Shown here: one piece after another, positions 23,380-35,400 of the stretch
How the letters are laid out: the number at the start of each line of letters is the position of its first letter
Position numbering within the stretch: the first letter of the stretch is position 1
Origin: Tetrastigma voinierianum
Taxonomy: Eukaryota > Streptophyta > Magnoliopsida > Vitales > Vitaceae
Direction: 5' to 3'
Assembly (NCBI GenBank): GCA_016808115.1
Contig: JAEQBH010002847.1
Location: 310,001-374,000, forward strand
Length of the DNA stretch: 64,000 nt
Translations under genes and position numbers: made by a program
The notes under the pieces: model-generated
The model's database searches: none
What the model was told of the DNA's origin: nothing
What the model saw: only the letters and a program-made list of their open reading frames with translations

Positions 23380-24540
23380 ATCCGTATCACGCTCCCACAA
23401 GATCGGGCTCCGAAGTGAGACCGATATTGGCACATATATCACGTAAGCGAGGTCCACAAAGTGGCTTGGTTAGAGTGTTTGCAAGCTGTTAATTTAGAAG
23501 AGAAAACGTGTATAATGTGAAGAATCCCATCTTGAATAAAATTACGAACCAAATGAAAGTCCATTGCATGATGTTTCATGCGAGAATGAAAAACCGAGTT
23601 AGCACACAAATAAGTAGCATCAATGTTATCACCGTAAATCATTGGAGTAGATGAAGACGAACACTAAGCTCATATAAAAGATGATGGGCCCACTGTAGTT
23701 TAGAAGCAGTAGAAACAACCGAACAATACTCTGCTTCTGTTGAAGAGCAAACAATGGTTTGTTGCTTTTTAGAATTCTAAGAAATCGGATTCTGACAAAA
23801 AAAAAAAAAAAAAACAACATATGCACCAGTCGAAGTACGATCATCTGTATTAGGAGCCCAGTCGGTGTCAAAGTAAGCATGAAAAGATAAAGAACTATGA
23901 CGCCGAAGAAGGAGACTAACAGAAAGTGTCCGGACAAGGTACCGCATAAGTCTTTTGGTTGCACCCTAGTGAGTGGTTGAGGGACGATGAATGAATTGTA
24001 AAATTTTGTTGACAACAAAGACAATAACTAGGCATGTCAACTATAGGTACTACAGACTGCCAACCAATTGGCGACATTGAGTGGCATCGCAAGTAGGAGA
24101 TCCATCATGCAGAGTCGGAGTGGAAGAGATTGCAAGAGGACGGGTTTGGCTACCAACATGTTGTGTCGAGAGAGAACGTCAATAATATATTGTCCTTTAG
24201 AAAGAAAAAGGCCAATTGCGTGTGTGGAAACCTAAACACCTAAAAAATATTGTAACATGCCAAGGTCGTTAAGCAAGAAGCGCTCAACAAGTTAAGCTAC
24301 CAACTTATCAACTTGGCGAGGATTGCTGCTTGTGAAAATAATATCATCAAAATAAACCAAGATATAAGCATGAAAATCACCATCCTGAAAAATAAAAAGT
24401 GAAGTATTAGATTCCAAAAGTGAAGCCCATGTGAAGAAGGTAAGAGCATAATTCGGTGTACCAAGCCTGAGGAGCCTGTTTTAGACCATAAATAGCTTTC
24501 TTGAGTTTGCAAACATAGTAAGGATAATTTAAGTTAATAA
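23380..24540 (-). pseudogene. Ty1/copia RT and RNase H remnant
   Basis: Read on the minus strand across frameshifts, it shows KAIYGLKQAPQAWY-like RT sequence (about 24450-24500), the catalytic YFDDII motif (about 24340-24360), and LFLSKGQYIIDVLSRHN (about 24165-24215). RNase H follows with YADTDWAPNTDDRTSTGAYV-like sequence (about 23820-23880), SSTEAEY and IYGDNIDATYLCAN with FHSRMKH (about 23575-23640). A poly-T tract at 23803-23820 lies inside RNase H. These motifs are diagnostic for copia. Frames are broken many times. Confidence 0.85.
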
Positions 24541-24544
24541 GTGC

Positions 24545-24910
24545 TCAAATTATGTGTTTTTGCATACTTATTTTGAGCCTTTTTCGAGTGCTTATCACAA
24601 TAAAACCCCTGATTTAGCAACTTGTTGGTTCATACACACGAAACTAATGAATATCTTGAGTTTGTGTGATTTTGTAGGTAATTAGGTACAATTAGCAACA
24701 TTTTGAGCATATGGAGGCAAGCAACAGGTATCCCGAAGGTGTTAGCGTGCATGGAACGCATCGACGATGAACGAGAATGAAATTGGAAGCTTGGAGAGGA
24801 TCCAAAGAGATTTCGCAATCAGTTTGTAGTCACCCCTAGTGATTGCAAAAATCTTGCAATGAAGTGCCTTCACCTCTAGTTGATTTCACAATTGCCCTTG
24901 GTGATTGCGA
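24545..24910. repeat. LTR-like fragment between copia gag and RT remnants
   Basis: Sequence such as TTTTTGCATACTTATTTTGAGC followed by GATTTTGTAGGTAATTAGG resembles the start of Athila/Tat-type gypsy LTRs (compare 28703-28830). It interrupts the minus-strand copia order and is non-coding. Boundaries are approximate. Confidence 0.4.
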
Positions 24911-25330
24911 AAACATGACATTTCTTGTCCTTGAATTGCTTTTGATTTTTGTTGGGGCCCATAAAATTCTTGGAGTGTTTTTTGCTGTTATTTTTACCTT
25001 TAAGATGATTAGGCTTTGAAACCACATTTGCTTTGTTAGTCCCACCATTGGAATCTTCCACCACTTTGTCTCTTGATCTCGATTCTTCCTCTATTCGAAA
25101 ATATTTTTTAATCTCCTCTAAGGAGTAATCTTCGCTTTTGTGGAGAATCGTCTTCCGATAACCTTTCCAACTTAGTATTTATTTAGTCACAATAGCGCCA
25201 ACTTGGAAGGCCTCCCAAAGTTCAATTTGAGAAGTTTCAACTTATTTACAATCACTTGTAACTCATGAATTTGTGGTAAGAGAGGCATTTCATCAAAATA
25301 ATAATAATAATAATAATAATGAACATAGGC
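24911..25330 (-). pseudogene. Ty1/copia gag remnant
   Basis: The minus strand gives, with shifts, a UBN2-type gag tail. It has LPQIHELQVIVNKL-like sequence (about 25235-25290), a YRKTILHKSEDYSLEEI-like block (about 25110-25165) and EDSNGGTNKANVVSKPNH (about 25005-25060). A lysine/asparagine-rich linker then leads to a broken Cys-knuckle start (KKCHVF). An AAT microsatellite at 25297-25320 abuts it. It may belong to the same copia element as the RT remnant at 23380-24540, with protease and integrase lost. Confidence 0.72.
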
Positions 25331-26989
25331 TGAGAAATATGAACTTTTTGGTACCTTATTCTCGCCTTGTACTTGTTTTCAAGAGCCCCAACCGCTCGTG
25401 TCGAATATGAGTTTGGGTGTAAAGGTCAGAATATTCTCCTCCCTCTATCGCCATCATTTAAGGTCATCTTTCCTGATGGTATCGGTGTTGCTGTATCAGA
25501 AGATCTAAAGACTGTGAAGGAATTACCTGTCTGCCACCTGCGAGCTGAATCACATAAAATACCAACCCATTGTCTGTTCGATCTTGATACTCCTTCCGAA
25601 AACAGAGTCTGTTGGAGGGAATGCATGACACAAAGAGTAGCCCAGTCTGGTCAGCCTTTATAATGAACTTGTACCGGCTGTTCTTCCCAATCTCTGAAAA
25701 GTCAGTCGCTAGCACAGCACAGAATATAAGAAAGAAGCCAGTTTGAAAGTTTTAATTTATCCAAAGATTATTCTTCTGTTTCTTTTCAAGAAGTAGGAAG
25801 TAAGATAGAAAAAAATAGCCTTGCGAGCTGATTGCCTTTACTTTTTGCATAAGTAAGCGATTCTGGCCAGATGCTTATCTCGGCCAAGCTTAGTAGTGTT
25901 TCATAATGTCTAGTATGATGCAAGAGTGGTGGTTGTCAATACACTGTGAGTATTCTTTCTTAAGTGACATTACCAGTTTTTGCCTAAATAAATAAAATAG
26001 AGCTTTCCAAATTGAACTATCATTAACAAGCAATGAACGATGTGAGGTTAGTTTTGGATTCACCACATCAACTTGCATTAAAAATGATTTTCAGCTAGTT
26101 ATGACTGTACCAATCACACTATGATAATCTGTACTATTCTCATTATCTGTATTCTTTTGGTATTTCTCACCCGAGATCATGAATTTATTTAATTTAAGAT
26201 GAGTACAGCCCAGTCAATGAAGAACGTATTCACTTAGTATGTCTATTTTTCAAAGATCTGTAATAGACACAAATACCAAATTTATGGTCATCATCTGCTG
26301 TGTTTCAAATATATTGTTGGCCAGAAACAATAAGAGTGTCAACATTTTATATTAGAACTCAAAGGAATAATAATACTGTTAAATCAGAGTCTTCCTGCAC
26401 CTCAGATTAAAGAAACTAGAATTGATGGTTTGAAGAAAAGAAAATACAGTAGAGTATAGTAAACATGGATAAGGTAAGAGAAATTAAAAGTAATGATGAA
26501 TCACTCTGTTCTTTCCTCTCCTGCAGCCGTGCCTTCAAACTCTTCTCGGTCACCATTCAAATTAGTCTTTTCCTTTCTTACAGTCCTCGGGTGGTCGTGT
26601 TTTTAGAGAAAGGCACAGTCTCCCATGCTCTTGAATAAACATTAAAGAAGATTGCTGCCGCGACATGCGGTGTCGTCGTTACGTGGAGGGATTTTGCCAT
26701 CGCGTCGGGTCAGCCTGACATAGTATCACGCGTTCAACGCCGCGAGCGGGTGCGGCCGCCAGTATCGTCACGCAACATGAGTGGTCCATATTTGCTTTAT
26801 GCTCAGTTGTTGTTCTCCTCTTTTTATTCTGTTTTCAACAACTCATTGTTGCCTTCATTTATAGTTTATGTGTTAATGTAGCGAGCAAATATCAAAGAAA
26901 CATAGTTTTTATTAAGATGATTAAAATTACTTAAACAATTGAAAATTTGAATGTAATGAGTAGTGATATACACAGCTCTTCAAAACCCT
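25331..26989. other. Unassigned; one unrecognised 98-codon ORF at 25367-25663 (+)
   Basis: The ORF at 25367-25663 has balanced composition but no motif I recognise, and the opposite strand is equally open (25464-25715). It could be a captured gene fragment. The remainder, including a GC-rich patch at 26650-26770, shows nothing supported. Confidence 0.35.
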
Positions 26990-27677
26990 AGATTCTGATA
27001 GCTGGTAGGTGATCACTCAACAAAAACATACAACCAGCTACTCAAACAAGGTGCCACACATACAGTGGGTGAAAGGGACATATCTCACTACCCAACATGA
27101 CACAATGAATGCACAGTAGTACCTCAACAGTGGGAACAAACAGGCCAAAACCAGCTGCGAACATAGTAAGTATACCAAAGCCACACTCTGGCTGGCCCTT
27201 TTCAAAGTGAACTTCATGAAAGTATGCAGCAGCATCTCAGTCATACAGCAGCTACCATTCTCAGCCCTCACCACTTGAAAAAGAAGCCACTGCCGCGATG
27301 GCAATGTCACCATTTTGCTCACCAGCAATGAGCCTGTGCTGCACAGCAAGATGGCCTAGAGAGTGTCCATAATGGGTCCACGTGCTCCTCACCGCTGTTA
27401 GGCAGCATTGGCAAGTTCCCCTTCTACCGGCCAACTAGAGAAACCAAAGACTGGTTTTTGTGAGATTGATCCATTTTTGTTCCTAGCAATGAAGTCAATG
27501 GTCGTCATCAGCTTGGCTCAGCGCATTGCTGCACTCTTCGATCGCGTTTAGATATTTTCACTGATCATCCCACTAGTTACTCATTTTCTTTCTTTGTTAT
27601 TGCTCACCTTTTCCAGCTTTTCTTGTTTGTGCAAATTTTTCTTAAGTTAGGGCCTAATGGAAATCCTCTTTTTAAAG
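26990..27677 (-). repeat. Inverted copy of an Athila-like 3' non-coding region (left arm)
   Basis: Its reverse complement matches 27892-28640. The best part is 27431-27677 against 27892-28165, sharing for example AATTTTTCTTAAGTTAGGGC, TGTGAGATTGATCCATTTTT and CAATGAAGTCAATGG. Farther out, GACACTCTCTAGG and CATTCATTGTGTCATGTTGG also match in order. The spacer is about 214 bp. The ORF at 27038-27349 is part of this repeat, not a gene. Confidence 0.8.
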
Positions 27678-27891
27678 TTCATGAACCATCAATGGGGGTA
27701 CTTTGTCCTTGTCGAAATCGTATTTTCAAGTGAATACTTAGCTATGGATGACTTAGTTAGTCACTTTCAGTGTCAAGTTTTTAGAACTGCTTTACACACA
27801 CTCTAGATCCAATTGTATACTTTGATTTCAAAACCACCTTATTGAAATTGAGTTTACCTTGAGAGTTGCTAACTCTTTAAGTGATAGGACA

Positions 27892-28702
27892 CCTTTAAAA
27901 AGAGGATTGCCATTGGGCCCTAACTTAAGAAAAATTTACACAAACAAAAGAAAAAGTTGGAAAAAAGAAGTGAAAAATAACAAAAATAAAAAGAAATGAG
28001 TGAAATAAGTGGGATGATCCAATTGGAATCCTAGGCATAGTCCAAGGGGCCTTTTAAAGCCTAATGCCTTGAGCCAACTGGTCGGGAGCCATTGACTTCA
28101 TTGCTCTCTATAGGGGACAAAAAATGGATCAATCTCACAAGTAAGTGCTTTGGTTTCTCTAGTTGAGTGTTCGGGGTAAAGTTCGAGGAACTTATAAACC
28201 CACGTCTCAACCACTGGGTGGGGAGTAACCAATGGACTCCCATTACATGCAGACACTCTCTAGGTTAGGTCTTAGTGGGCATTGCATCCACGTAGTGTGT
28301 TCTTAGTTGAATAAAATGGTATGTTCTTATCCTTATTTAGTGAGCTTCTTTTAAAAGAGTGAATTGAGTTTGGGGATGTTGAAACCTTTGTATACATTTG
28401 GGATCTTTGCTTGTATACTTTCAATGTTCCTTTGAAAGAAGTTATCGAGAGTGTAAGTGCTATGCTACTATGTTCACCATTCTAATGCTTGCCTCTCCCT
28501 TGGTTTCAATGTTTTTGTTTCCCCTTGTTGATTGCACTTGCTATTTTAGTACTCATTCATTGTGTCATGTTGGATTAGTGGGATAATACCTATGTCAACT
28601 CACCCTTGGCACGTGTGGCTTTTTGTTTAGATTGTTTAGTGTAGTTTAATGTTTTTGTTAGTCCTTTTCTTAGGGACAAGGAAGGATCTAAGTTTGGGGG
28701 TA
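27892..28702 (+). mobile_element. Athila-like gypsy 3' region ending in a polypurine tract
   Basis: This non-coding stretch runs into AAGTTTGGGGGTATGATGAG at 28690-28709. A G-rich polypurine tract followed by TGATGAG is characteristic of Athila/Tat-group elements just before the 3' LTR. No integrase frame was recognised upstream, so only the 3' end survives. The first 274 bp form the right arm of the inverted repeat with 27431-27677. Confidence 0.65.
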
Positions 28703-29995
28703 TGATGAGTATTCATCATACTCATTACATTCCCAGTTTTTCAATTGTTTTAAATTAGTTTTAGTCATCTTAATAAGTATGTTTACTGAATTTTTGCTCC
28801 TTTGTGCTTTGTAGGCTATAAATGGAGGCTTATTGAAGAAATGAGGTTGTTGAAGGCAAAAAGATATCAAAAAGGGGAAATTGTGTAGCCTATCAACCTC
28901 ACGTTGCGACATGGACCCTCCATGTTGCGACGTGGTGATGCCCAATATTAAGCCTCCACATCACGCATTCTGTTCTACGTCACAATGTCAAGGTGTTGCT
29001 GATGAAGAAATCCTCCAAGGTGGCAACGTGGATAACCCGCACACACGCGACGTGAGCAGCAACACAATGATTTGTTCAAGGCCCATGGGAGTTTATGCCT
29101 TCTAAAAAAGATAGCCACAAGACTATAAAAGGAAAAGGCCCTAATTTGGAAAGATGAGGACATTGTTTATAGAGAGAAGAGTTCTTGAAGGCTTGAAGAA
29201 GGAGAAGAGGAAGAACAAGAATTGAAGACCATCATACTTTTAGAGTTTCTCTTACCTTATCCATGATTTTGAGATACTCTACTATGTTTTCTTTCTTCAT
29301 TATGTTCTAGTTTCTTTGTCTAGGGTTTTAGAGGAAGATTTCACATGAATTTTGTAATTAGTTATTGAATTTCCTTTTGGTTCTAATATAAAATGTTATT
29401 TTCTTATTGTTTCACTTTGTGCTTAATGTTTATTTGTGATTGATCACCATAAATTCGATTTGTGGTCTATTACAAGACCTAAAAAGAGAGTAATAGACTA
29501 TACCTAAATGAAACAACACAGTTCTTCATTGACTAGACATACTCATGAGCTTTGTGTGGTTCCTTAAAGCCATCTCGAGTTAATGCATTCATAGATCTCG
29601 GGGTTGAGTAGAAATGCAAAATACTTAGATCAATGAAATAGATTACAAATTATCGCAAGAGATTTGTGATTAATTTTGGAGGCTCGCCATTAGCAAGAAT
29701 TTCATATATTTAGCTAATTGGAAAATCATTTTTAATTACTTAAGGATTGTGTAATTGAATCCAAAACCCTAGCCCTTCCACACAATCGTTTCATTTACAC
29801 CAAGGTGAGGTTCACCTATCTGCTTTATTTTTTTTAAACCAAAACTTCATTAGTACACTCACTCGGATAAAGGAAAAATCTTCTAATTTTAGTAATTGAC
29901 AACCACTACTTTTTGGGCTGACACCCATATTTTTACATCATACTACTTGTTAAACGAAGGATACACTTGTGGTTATTTGGAATTGAATCGCATCA
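28703..29995 (+). repeat. Athila-like gypsy LTR (about 1.29 kb)
   Basis: It begins TGATGAGTATTCATCA straight after the purine tract and probably ends GAATCGCATCA near 29995. It includes a block with TTGCGACATGG/CCATGTTGCGACGTGG motifs (28900-28940) and a short ORF (28881-29105) that I regard as chance. The 3' boundary is inferred from the end dinucleotide and the start of unrelated copia leader sequence after it. Confidence 0.6.
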
Positions 29996-30520
29996 CATTT
30001 TAGGAATCAACACTTACAGTAAAAGGCTTGATTAATCTTAGCGCTGCTTTATCTACTTCCCAAAGATTAGAAATTGAGAAATAGTCTTTGGACAAAGTTC
30101 AAGAGCTTGTTTGACTTCTTCTTGTATTTTATTCTTCTTATTTTTTTCAAGAGATTGTAGTGCTTTTGTAATTCAAGAGTCATTGAGATAAAGTGATATT
30201 AGTTTGTTTCTTTTCTTTTCAGACTATCTATTTTTCCAACAATCGAAGACTCTATTTTCAATGGAAGTAGAGACTATCAAGATCATGAACCAAGACCTTG
30301 TGAGGTTGGAGCTGCCATGGCTCCAACCACTAGGTGGAAAAGGATACAGAGATTCCTTCTCACGGTTCTCAAGATCTTCTACATTCTTGATCCTGCCTTG
30401 GCACCATTATCGTTATCAAAGGAAGATGGCACGCTTAAAGTAGTGGCGACAAGGAAGAAGAGGGAGGAGGACGAGCTCATATGTAGGGGTCATATTTTGA
30501 ACGCCTTATCCGATAGAGTG
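29996..30520 (+). pseudogene. Ty1/copia leader and gag N-terminal fragment
   Basis: After a non-coding leader, frames near 30260-30516 read WKRIQRFLLTVLKIFYILDP, then TRKKREEDELICRGHILNAL and SDR. This matches the start of copia UBN2 gag (TLK..YVLD and KREEDE..CRGHILNALSDR patterns). Homology stops abruptly at about 30516, where a different repeat begins. Two overlapping frames are needed, so the gag is frameshifted and truncated. Confidence 0.72.
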
Positions 30521-30965
30521 ACAAGATCTCGCACGATAAAGACAACGCACACAACCAACACGCGAAGACGATGACGGGCTCTGGCTTACAGAGAATTCTT
30601 CCGTTTATTGCATTCAATAGTTTTTTGTCGCGAAGAGATTTCTTCGCGCCACAGGTTCGTGAGTCTCTCATGATGCAGATTTGCCGGGTCAAGCATGTGA
30701 GAATGATAGCCTTGTGTCGCGACAGTATTTGGTCGGGCATCAAGGCGTGCCGCGACAGTGCCTCGGGAGCTTAATAAATTGCCGACTACATGACAAAGGC
30801 GCATTTACATGCACTAGCTGGGCACGCCGACATAATCGATGAAAACTGTTATGCGTAGCTGAGTCACGCTCGCGACACCGCTCATGGACACCGCTCACGA
30901 ACACCGCTTCAAAACCCCGGGAATCGGGGGCATCAAGACCGCCAAACCAACTACCAAGAATCACT
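30521..30965. repeat. TCGCGA-type gypsy LTR fragment
   Basis: It contains TGTCGCGACAG (about 30715), GCCGCGACAG (about 30750) and CTCGCGACACC (30869). Three decayed 13-bp units of ACACCGCTCATGG type follow (30876-30910). The same pair of motifs, in the same order, occurs at 193-960, so this is a second piece of that LTR family. Small ORFs here are chance. Confidence 0.6.
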
Positions 30966-31453
30966 GAAAGTGATCAATGCTCCATATGCCAAGATGTGGT
31001 AGAAGATGGCCTTCATGCAATAGATTAGTGCAAAGCTATCAAGGTAATATGGAGAATGATGCAGGGAAATGGGTACAAAAGCTCATCAAGTGAAGGGACT
31101 AGGATTTTCAAAGACTGGTGAGCAAAGGTCAGTGGTGGAGAGTTGCTAGAGATGAGCTTATAAAGGCTATACTCGAATTGTAGGGATGTAAGGAATAATA
31201 GGATACCCAATCGAGTAAGAGAGTTCATAATTCAAGGAATGAGAAAACATGAGATGTTTCATAAATTCAATTGTATATAGTTTTATCATATGTGATAATG
31301 CCTACAATGTAGTGGAGATATTCTCTATCATTTGTGGATGTATGCATAATTAGTTGAACCGCATTAAAACCTCATGCATCTTTGTGCGAATTACTTTATC
31401 TTTGTGTTCTTGAATTATTATAATCTACTATAAAGCTTCCATTGGCACAAAAA

Positions 31454-31468
31454 TGGGTATCATAGTAA
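31454..31468 (+). promoter_or_regulatory. Primer binding site of the short copia element
   Basis: TGGGTATCATAGTAAGG resembles the Met-tRNA PBS TGGTATCAGAGC and begins 4-5 bases after the 5' LTR. Confidence 0.6.
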
Positions 31469-31929
31469 GGTTTAGACTTAGGTGTGTGGGTGAAATCTTT
31501 GGATGCCGAACAAAGGTTGTGAGCCCTAGTTAGTTCGCAACATATCATGGTTATGCTCTATCAGATAGGTAATGTTCTTCGAATCTTTGTGCATGTGTTG
31601 TTGCTCCACGATGAAGATGAATTATCCTAGATAAGAGAAAACTCTTGAGACAATAGTAAGCCATGTTAGGTGTCACCAAATGCAATAGGAAGCTACAAAA
31701 TCCTAGCCTATAGGAGAATGGATTAAGGATGATCATTTGCTGGAGGCTCCGTGGTCTCTCGGTTTGAGGTGAGACTGTTAGAGCTTCGTAATCAAGATAT
31801 TTGAAAGAACAAAATATTACAGAGCACACAAGACAAAGACAAAAGGAATTTGAGTCAAGGTGGAGTCAATTGCTCTCTTATCAAGATGTGATGGAGATGC
31901 AATTGATGAGACTTGATGGAATTTGATTC

Positions 31930-31940
31930 AAGGTGGAGAT
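31930..31940 (+). promoter_or_regulatory. Polypurine tract of the short copia element
   Basis: AAGGTGGAGAT immediately precedes the TGTTAG start of the second LTR. This is the usual plant copia PPT. Confidence 0.75.
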
Positions 31941-32338
31941 TGTTAGAATGGGAGTGTAGATATGTGAGGAAGAATGGGATACCTGGTGGAGTGAAGGAGT
32001 TCGGGTTTTAGGATTTAGATACAAGGAATGGTCAAACATGAGATGTTTTAAGAATCCAATTATATACAGTTTTATCTTCTATAATATTCTTTAATGTATA
32101 ATGAAAGTATTTTTTCTCATCCACGAATGTAGGAATGGTTGATCAAATTACATTAAAACCTTATGCATCTTTGTATGGATTACTTTATAATATTTTTTCT
32201 TTGGTTGAATACATTTACATTAAAGCTCTACTATCACAACAATAGTTTAATACAAGATATAGAATCCATAATCTCTTAAAAATGACCTATAATATGTACT
32301 TTCGATAATGAAAGGTCTTGGTGAATAGCTAATCATTG

Positions 32339-32352
32339 TATATATATATAAT

Positions 32353-32385
<33 letters not shown>
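32339..32385. repeat. TA dinucleotide microsatellite
   Basis: Two TA runs separated by AATTACTA, lying 42 bp beyond the esterase stop codon on its 3' side. Confidence 0.95.
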
Positions 32386-32389
<4 letters not shown>

Positions 32390-32426
32390 GTTCTCCCTAA
32401 CACAACGATGAAACATAACAAGAATT

Positions 32427-35400
32427 TTAGGATATGAAACGTTTGATGAGTTGCAGAAGTGCATTTCCAGCTTCTGAGTATGGGTCATTAGTGAAGAAGC
32501 CATGTTCTTTTCCGTCAAACTCCACGTACCCAATATTTTTCTTCATCTCTTTCATTTTCTTTGCATAGTCCTTTGCCCTATCTTTCAGTAGTTCATTTCC
32601 ACCCACTACTACCAAGATGGGATCAAGCTTCAGTGGTTCTAGGTTTGGGCTTTCAGGTCCAAATGGATTTGCCAATGGATGATCTTTTGTGCCTCCTTCT
32701 GGTATGGAGAGTCTCCAAAACCTGCTCAATATTACATTTTAATTTGTTGATCTTCAGGGCATGTTTGGAAACTTCATTCAAAAATAATTTTATAACCTTC
32801 AGAATAGAAGAAAAAAAAAAAAATCAAAAGAACAGGTTTGATAAACAAAAACTATTTTCAAGAATAGAAAATATGATATTTTTAAATAATAATTTTTAAT
32901 TAATTTCAGTTGTTTTCACCAATTTTCTGATGGTTGTTATAGAAAATATACAAACATGTAAAATGATTAAAAATAAAATATTGTATATGAAAATTATTTT
33001 CAGAACATGTATACAAATATTTAAAATGAATATTCTAAAATATTTCGAGTTTTAAAATATATTTTTGTCACACGTGCTATTTATTATAAGATCACTTTCA
33101 CGCATATATTCTAAAAGCACATTCTCCTAAGTCCGCTAATTATCATTAGTAAAGCTATTATTTAAATGTGTTATTAATCATGACAATCCCCACTCTATGA
33201 AACACACATTAATTAGCTTTACTGTATGAAATCACACTTTTTTTGTTTTATAATTTATTACTAAAACTTAAATAAATAACATAATATAGAATCATACATA
33301 TTCTGATATACCCATTTGCATAATCAAGTGCCCATTTAGTGATTTAGAAAAACTTTTCTATTTAAATATTTTTAGAAAATACTGTTTGGTAATATGAAAT
33401 ATTTCTAACCTGTAAAGTGTATTAAAAAAAAAAAAAGATATTTGGACAAAAACATTGCTAAATTTTTTTTTTGGAAAATCACTTGTATGGCCTCTAGAAA
33501 AGCAGCCTATAGGTGAGTATTATAAAATGTTTTAAAGAAAACACTTCATTAGAAACATTTCAAGCGAGAAATATTGTGGAAACACACTTCAAACATTTTG
33601 ACAAAATTTTAAAATTTTTTTTTAAAATCTGAAAATCATTTATATTATTTCTTTGAAAATACTAAATAGGGGTTTTTTTTCTAAAAAAAAAACTCACTAA
33701 TTAAAGCTTTAAATTGAAACACTAGTGAACACATTTTAGTCATGATAGACAAAATTTGAGAAGAAAATATATGCCCCTATGAGGAATTTTAGTACGAGAT
33801 TTTGGTCATTACTAGAAGGTTGACTAAAGAAGAAGAACGATAGAGCAGGGGGAATAATAGGGGCAATTTGCATATACTACAATTATTTGAAAAGACAAAG
33901 CAATTTGGATGGTAAATCAAAACCATAAGGGTAGATGAGGTTATTCTATTGTGCAGTTTGAAGTGTCCACTTGTCATTTTCAAAACTTTTTCATAACCAA
34001 AATTTCAATCACAATCCAAGATTCAGGTAATATCCTCCTTAATATGCCTTTCTTTGTAAGATGGTGATGTTACATTATTTAAGATGTCCTCACTAACTTT
34101 AATATTTTAGTAGTCAATTTTTTTTATTATTTGATGGTCACATTCCATTCCATTAATTTGTGTACCACTAAAACTTATGGACCACCACCTAATGGATGCT
34201 TTGTCATCTTGTATCAGAGGGATGAGAATGACCTATATACACACATGAGATTCTCTTGCCTTGATAATATATTTGGCAATTACTATTTATTTATTTATTT
34301 TTTTTACTTTCATTATAAAAAGCTTAATTTTTTTTTAAGTTTATTTTGAATTTAAAGTACATTTTTGCATCAGTGAATTTTTATTTAAATTTGAAATTGT
34401 TGTTGAATCATAAGATAGAAATATATTATTGTTTTTAAAATAAAAATGATTATGTAATAGAATATTTTCTATAAAATTATAGTACTTTATTATATAGCTT
34501 TAAAATTATTCTCTTGACTTCTCATTCCATCATCAAATATATATATTTTTAAAATTAGCTATATTTTAATGTATTCCTCGAAAAGTTTTATAAGAATATA
34601 TTTTCTATTTAATTATTATTTTTTTTTATATTTTTAACCTTTAAGTTTTTTTACTATTTTCTTATTCTTTTATTCTAGATTCCATCTTGATCTTTTTACC
34701 CATCACATCTTTTTACCTCAAAACCACTATTTTCTTATCTTAAACACCAAAAAAACAAGAAATATATCCAAATCTTGACATCATTATAAACAAACAAAAA
34801 TATATCATAAAATCATAATAAAGAAAGCAAATATTATTATTATTTTTTAAAAGGCAAAAAAAAAAAAGAAAGAAAGAAAGAAAGAAAGAAAATAGAGGAG
34901 AAGAGGGTATTAACTGCAGAGTAGTAGCAAGATACCTGTCAAGAATCTCCAAATTGAGCAAGGCTTCACTTGGACCCTCCTCTGATCCTGTTCTCACACT
35001 CCCACCAAAAAACGGCGCCATCAAAACATAACCTCGTACACGAACCGGCTCCAGCTCCGGCGAGCCAGCTCCCAGCTGAACCGCCAAGTGGTGAGCCATG
35101 TTCCCTCCGGACGAATCCCCCACTACAAAAACCCTCTCCAAGTCCACCCCCTCACTTAACCATTCTTCACGCTTTTCCGACAAAGCCTGACCCTGCAGCC
35201 ACTTAAGCGCGCTCCAAGCATCGTCCAGCGCCGCCGGCAGCCTGTGCTCCGGCGCCAGCCGAAAGTCCGGCGCCACCACAACGGCACGAAGCTCCGAAGC
35301 TAGTCGGAGGCAGCAGTTATGGCAGTTGGGCCACGTGCGGGAGCCGACGCAGAAGCCGCCACCATGGAAGTAATAAAGAATAGGGAGCTTGGCAGCGGCG

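Larger units (their letters stand above)
31165..32241 (+). mobile_element. Short non-coding copia-type element with paired 0.3 kb LTRs
   Basis: Direct LTRs of about 285-301 bp at 31165-31449 and 31941-32241 share AACATGAGATGTTT, TATAGTTTTATC, CATTAAAACCT and ATGCATCTTTGT. A PBS-like TGGGTATCATAG follows the first and the purine tract AAGGTGGAGAT precedes the second, which starts TGTTAGAATGGGAG. Only about 490 bp lie between them, with no coding domain, so it is a TRIM-like or deleted non-autonomous element. It ends about 185 bp downstream of the esterase stop codon. The target duplication is unclear. Confidence 0.75.

Noticed and set aside
23629..24024. 131-codon minus ORF with long hydrophobic stretches, suggesting a membrane protein
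   Set aside because: It is a shifted frame of copia RNase H; the correct frames show SSTEAEY and DRTSTGAYV.
27038..27349. 103-codon Cys-rich minus ORF
   Set aside because: It is the inverted Athila-like non-coding region; the homologous plus-strand copy is not open.
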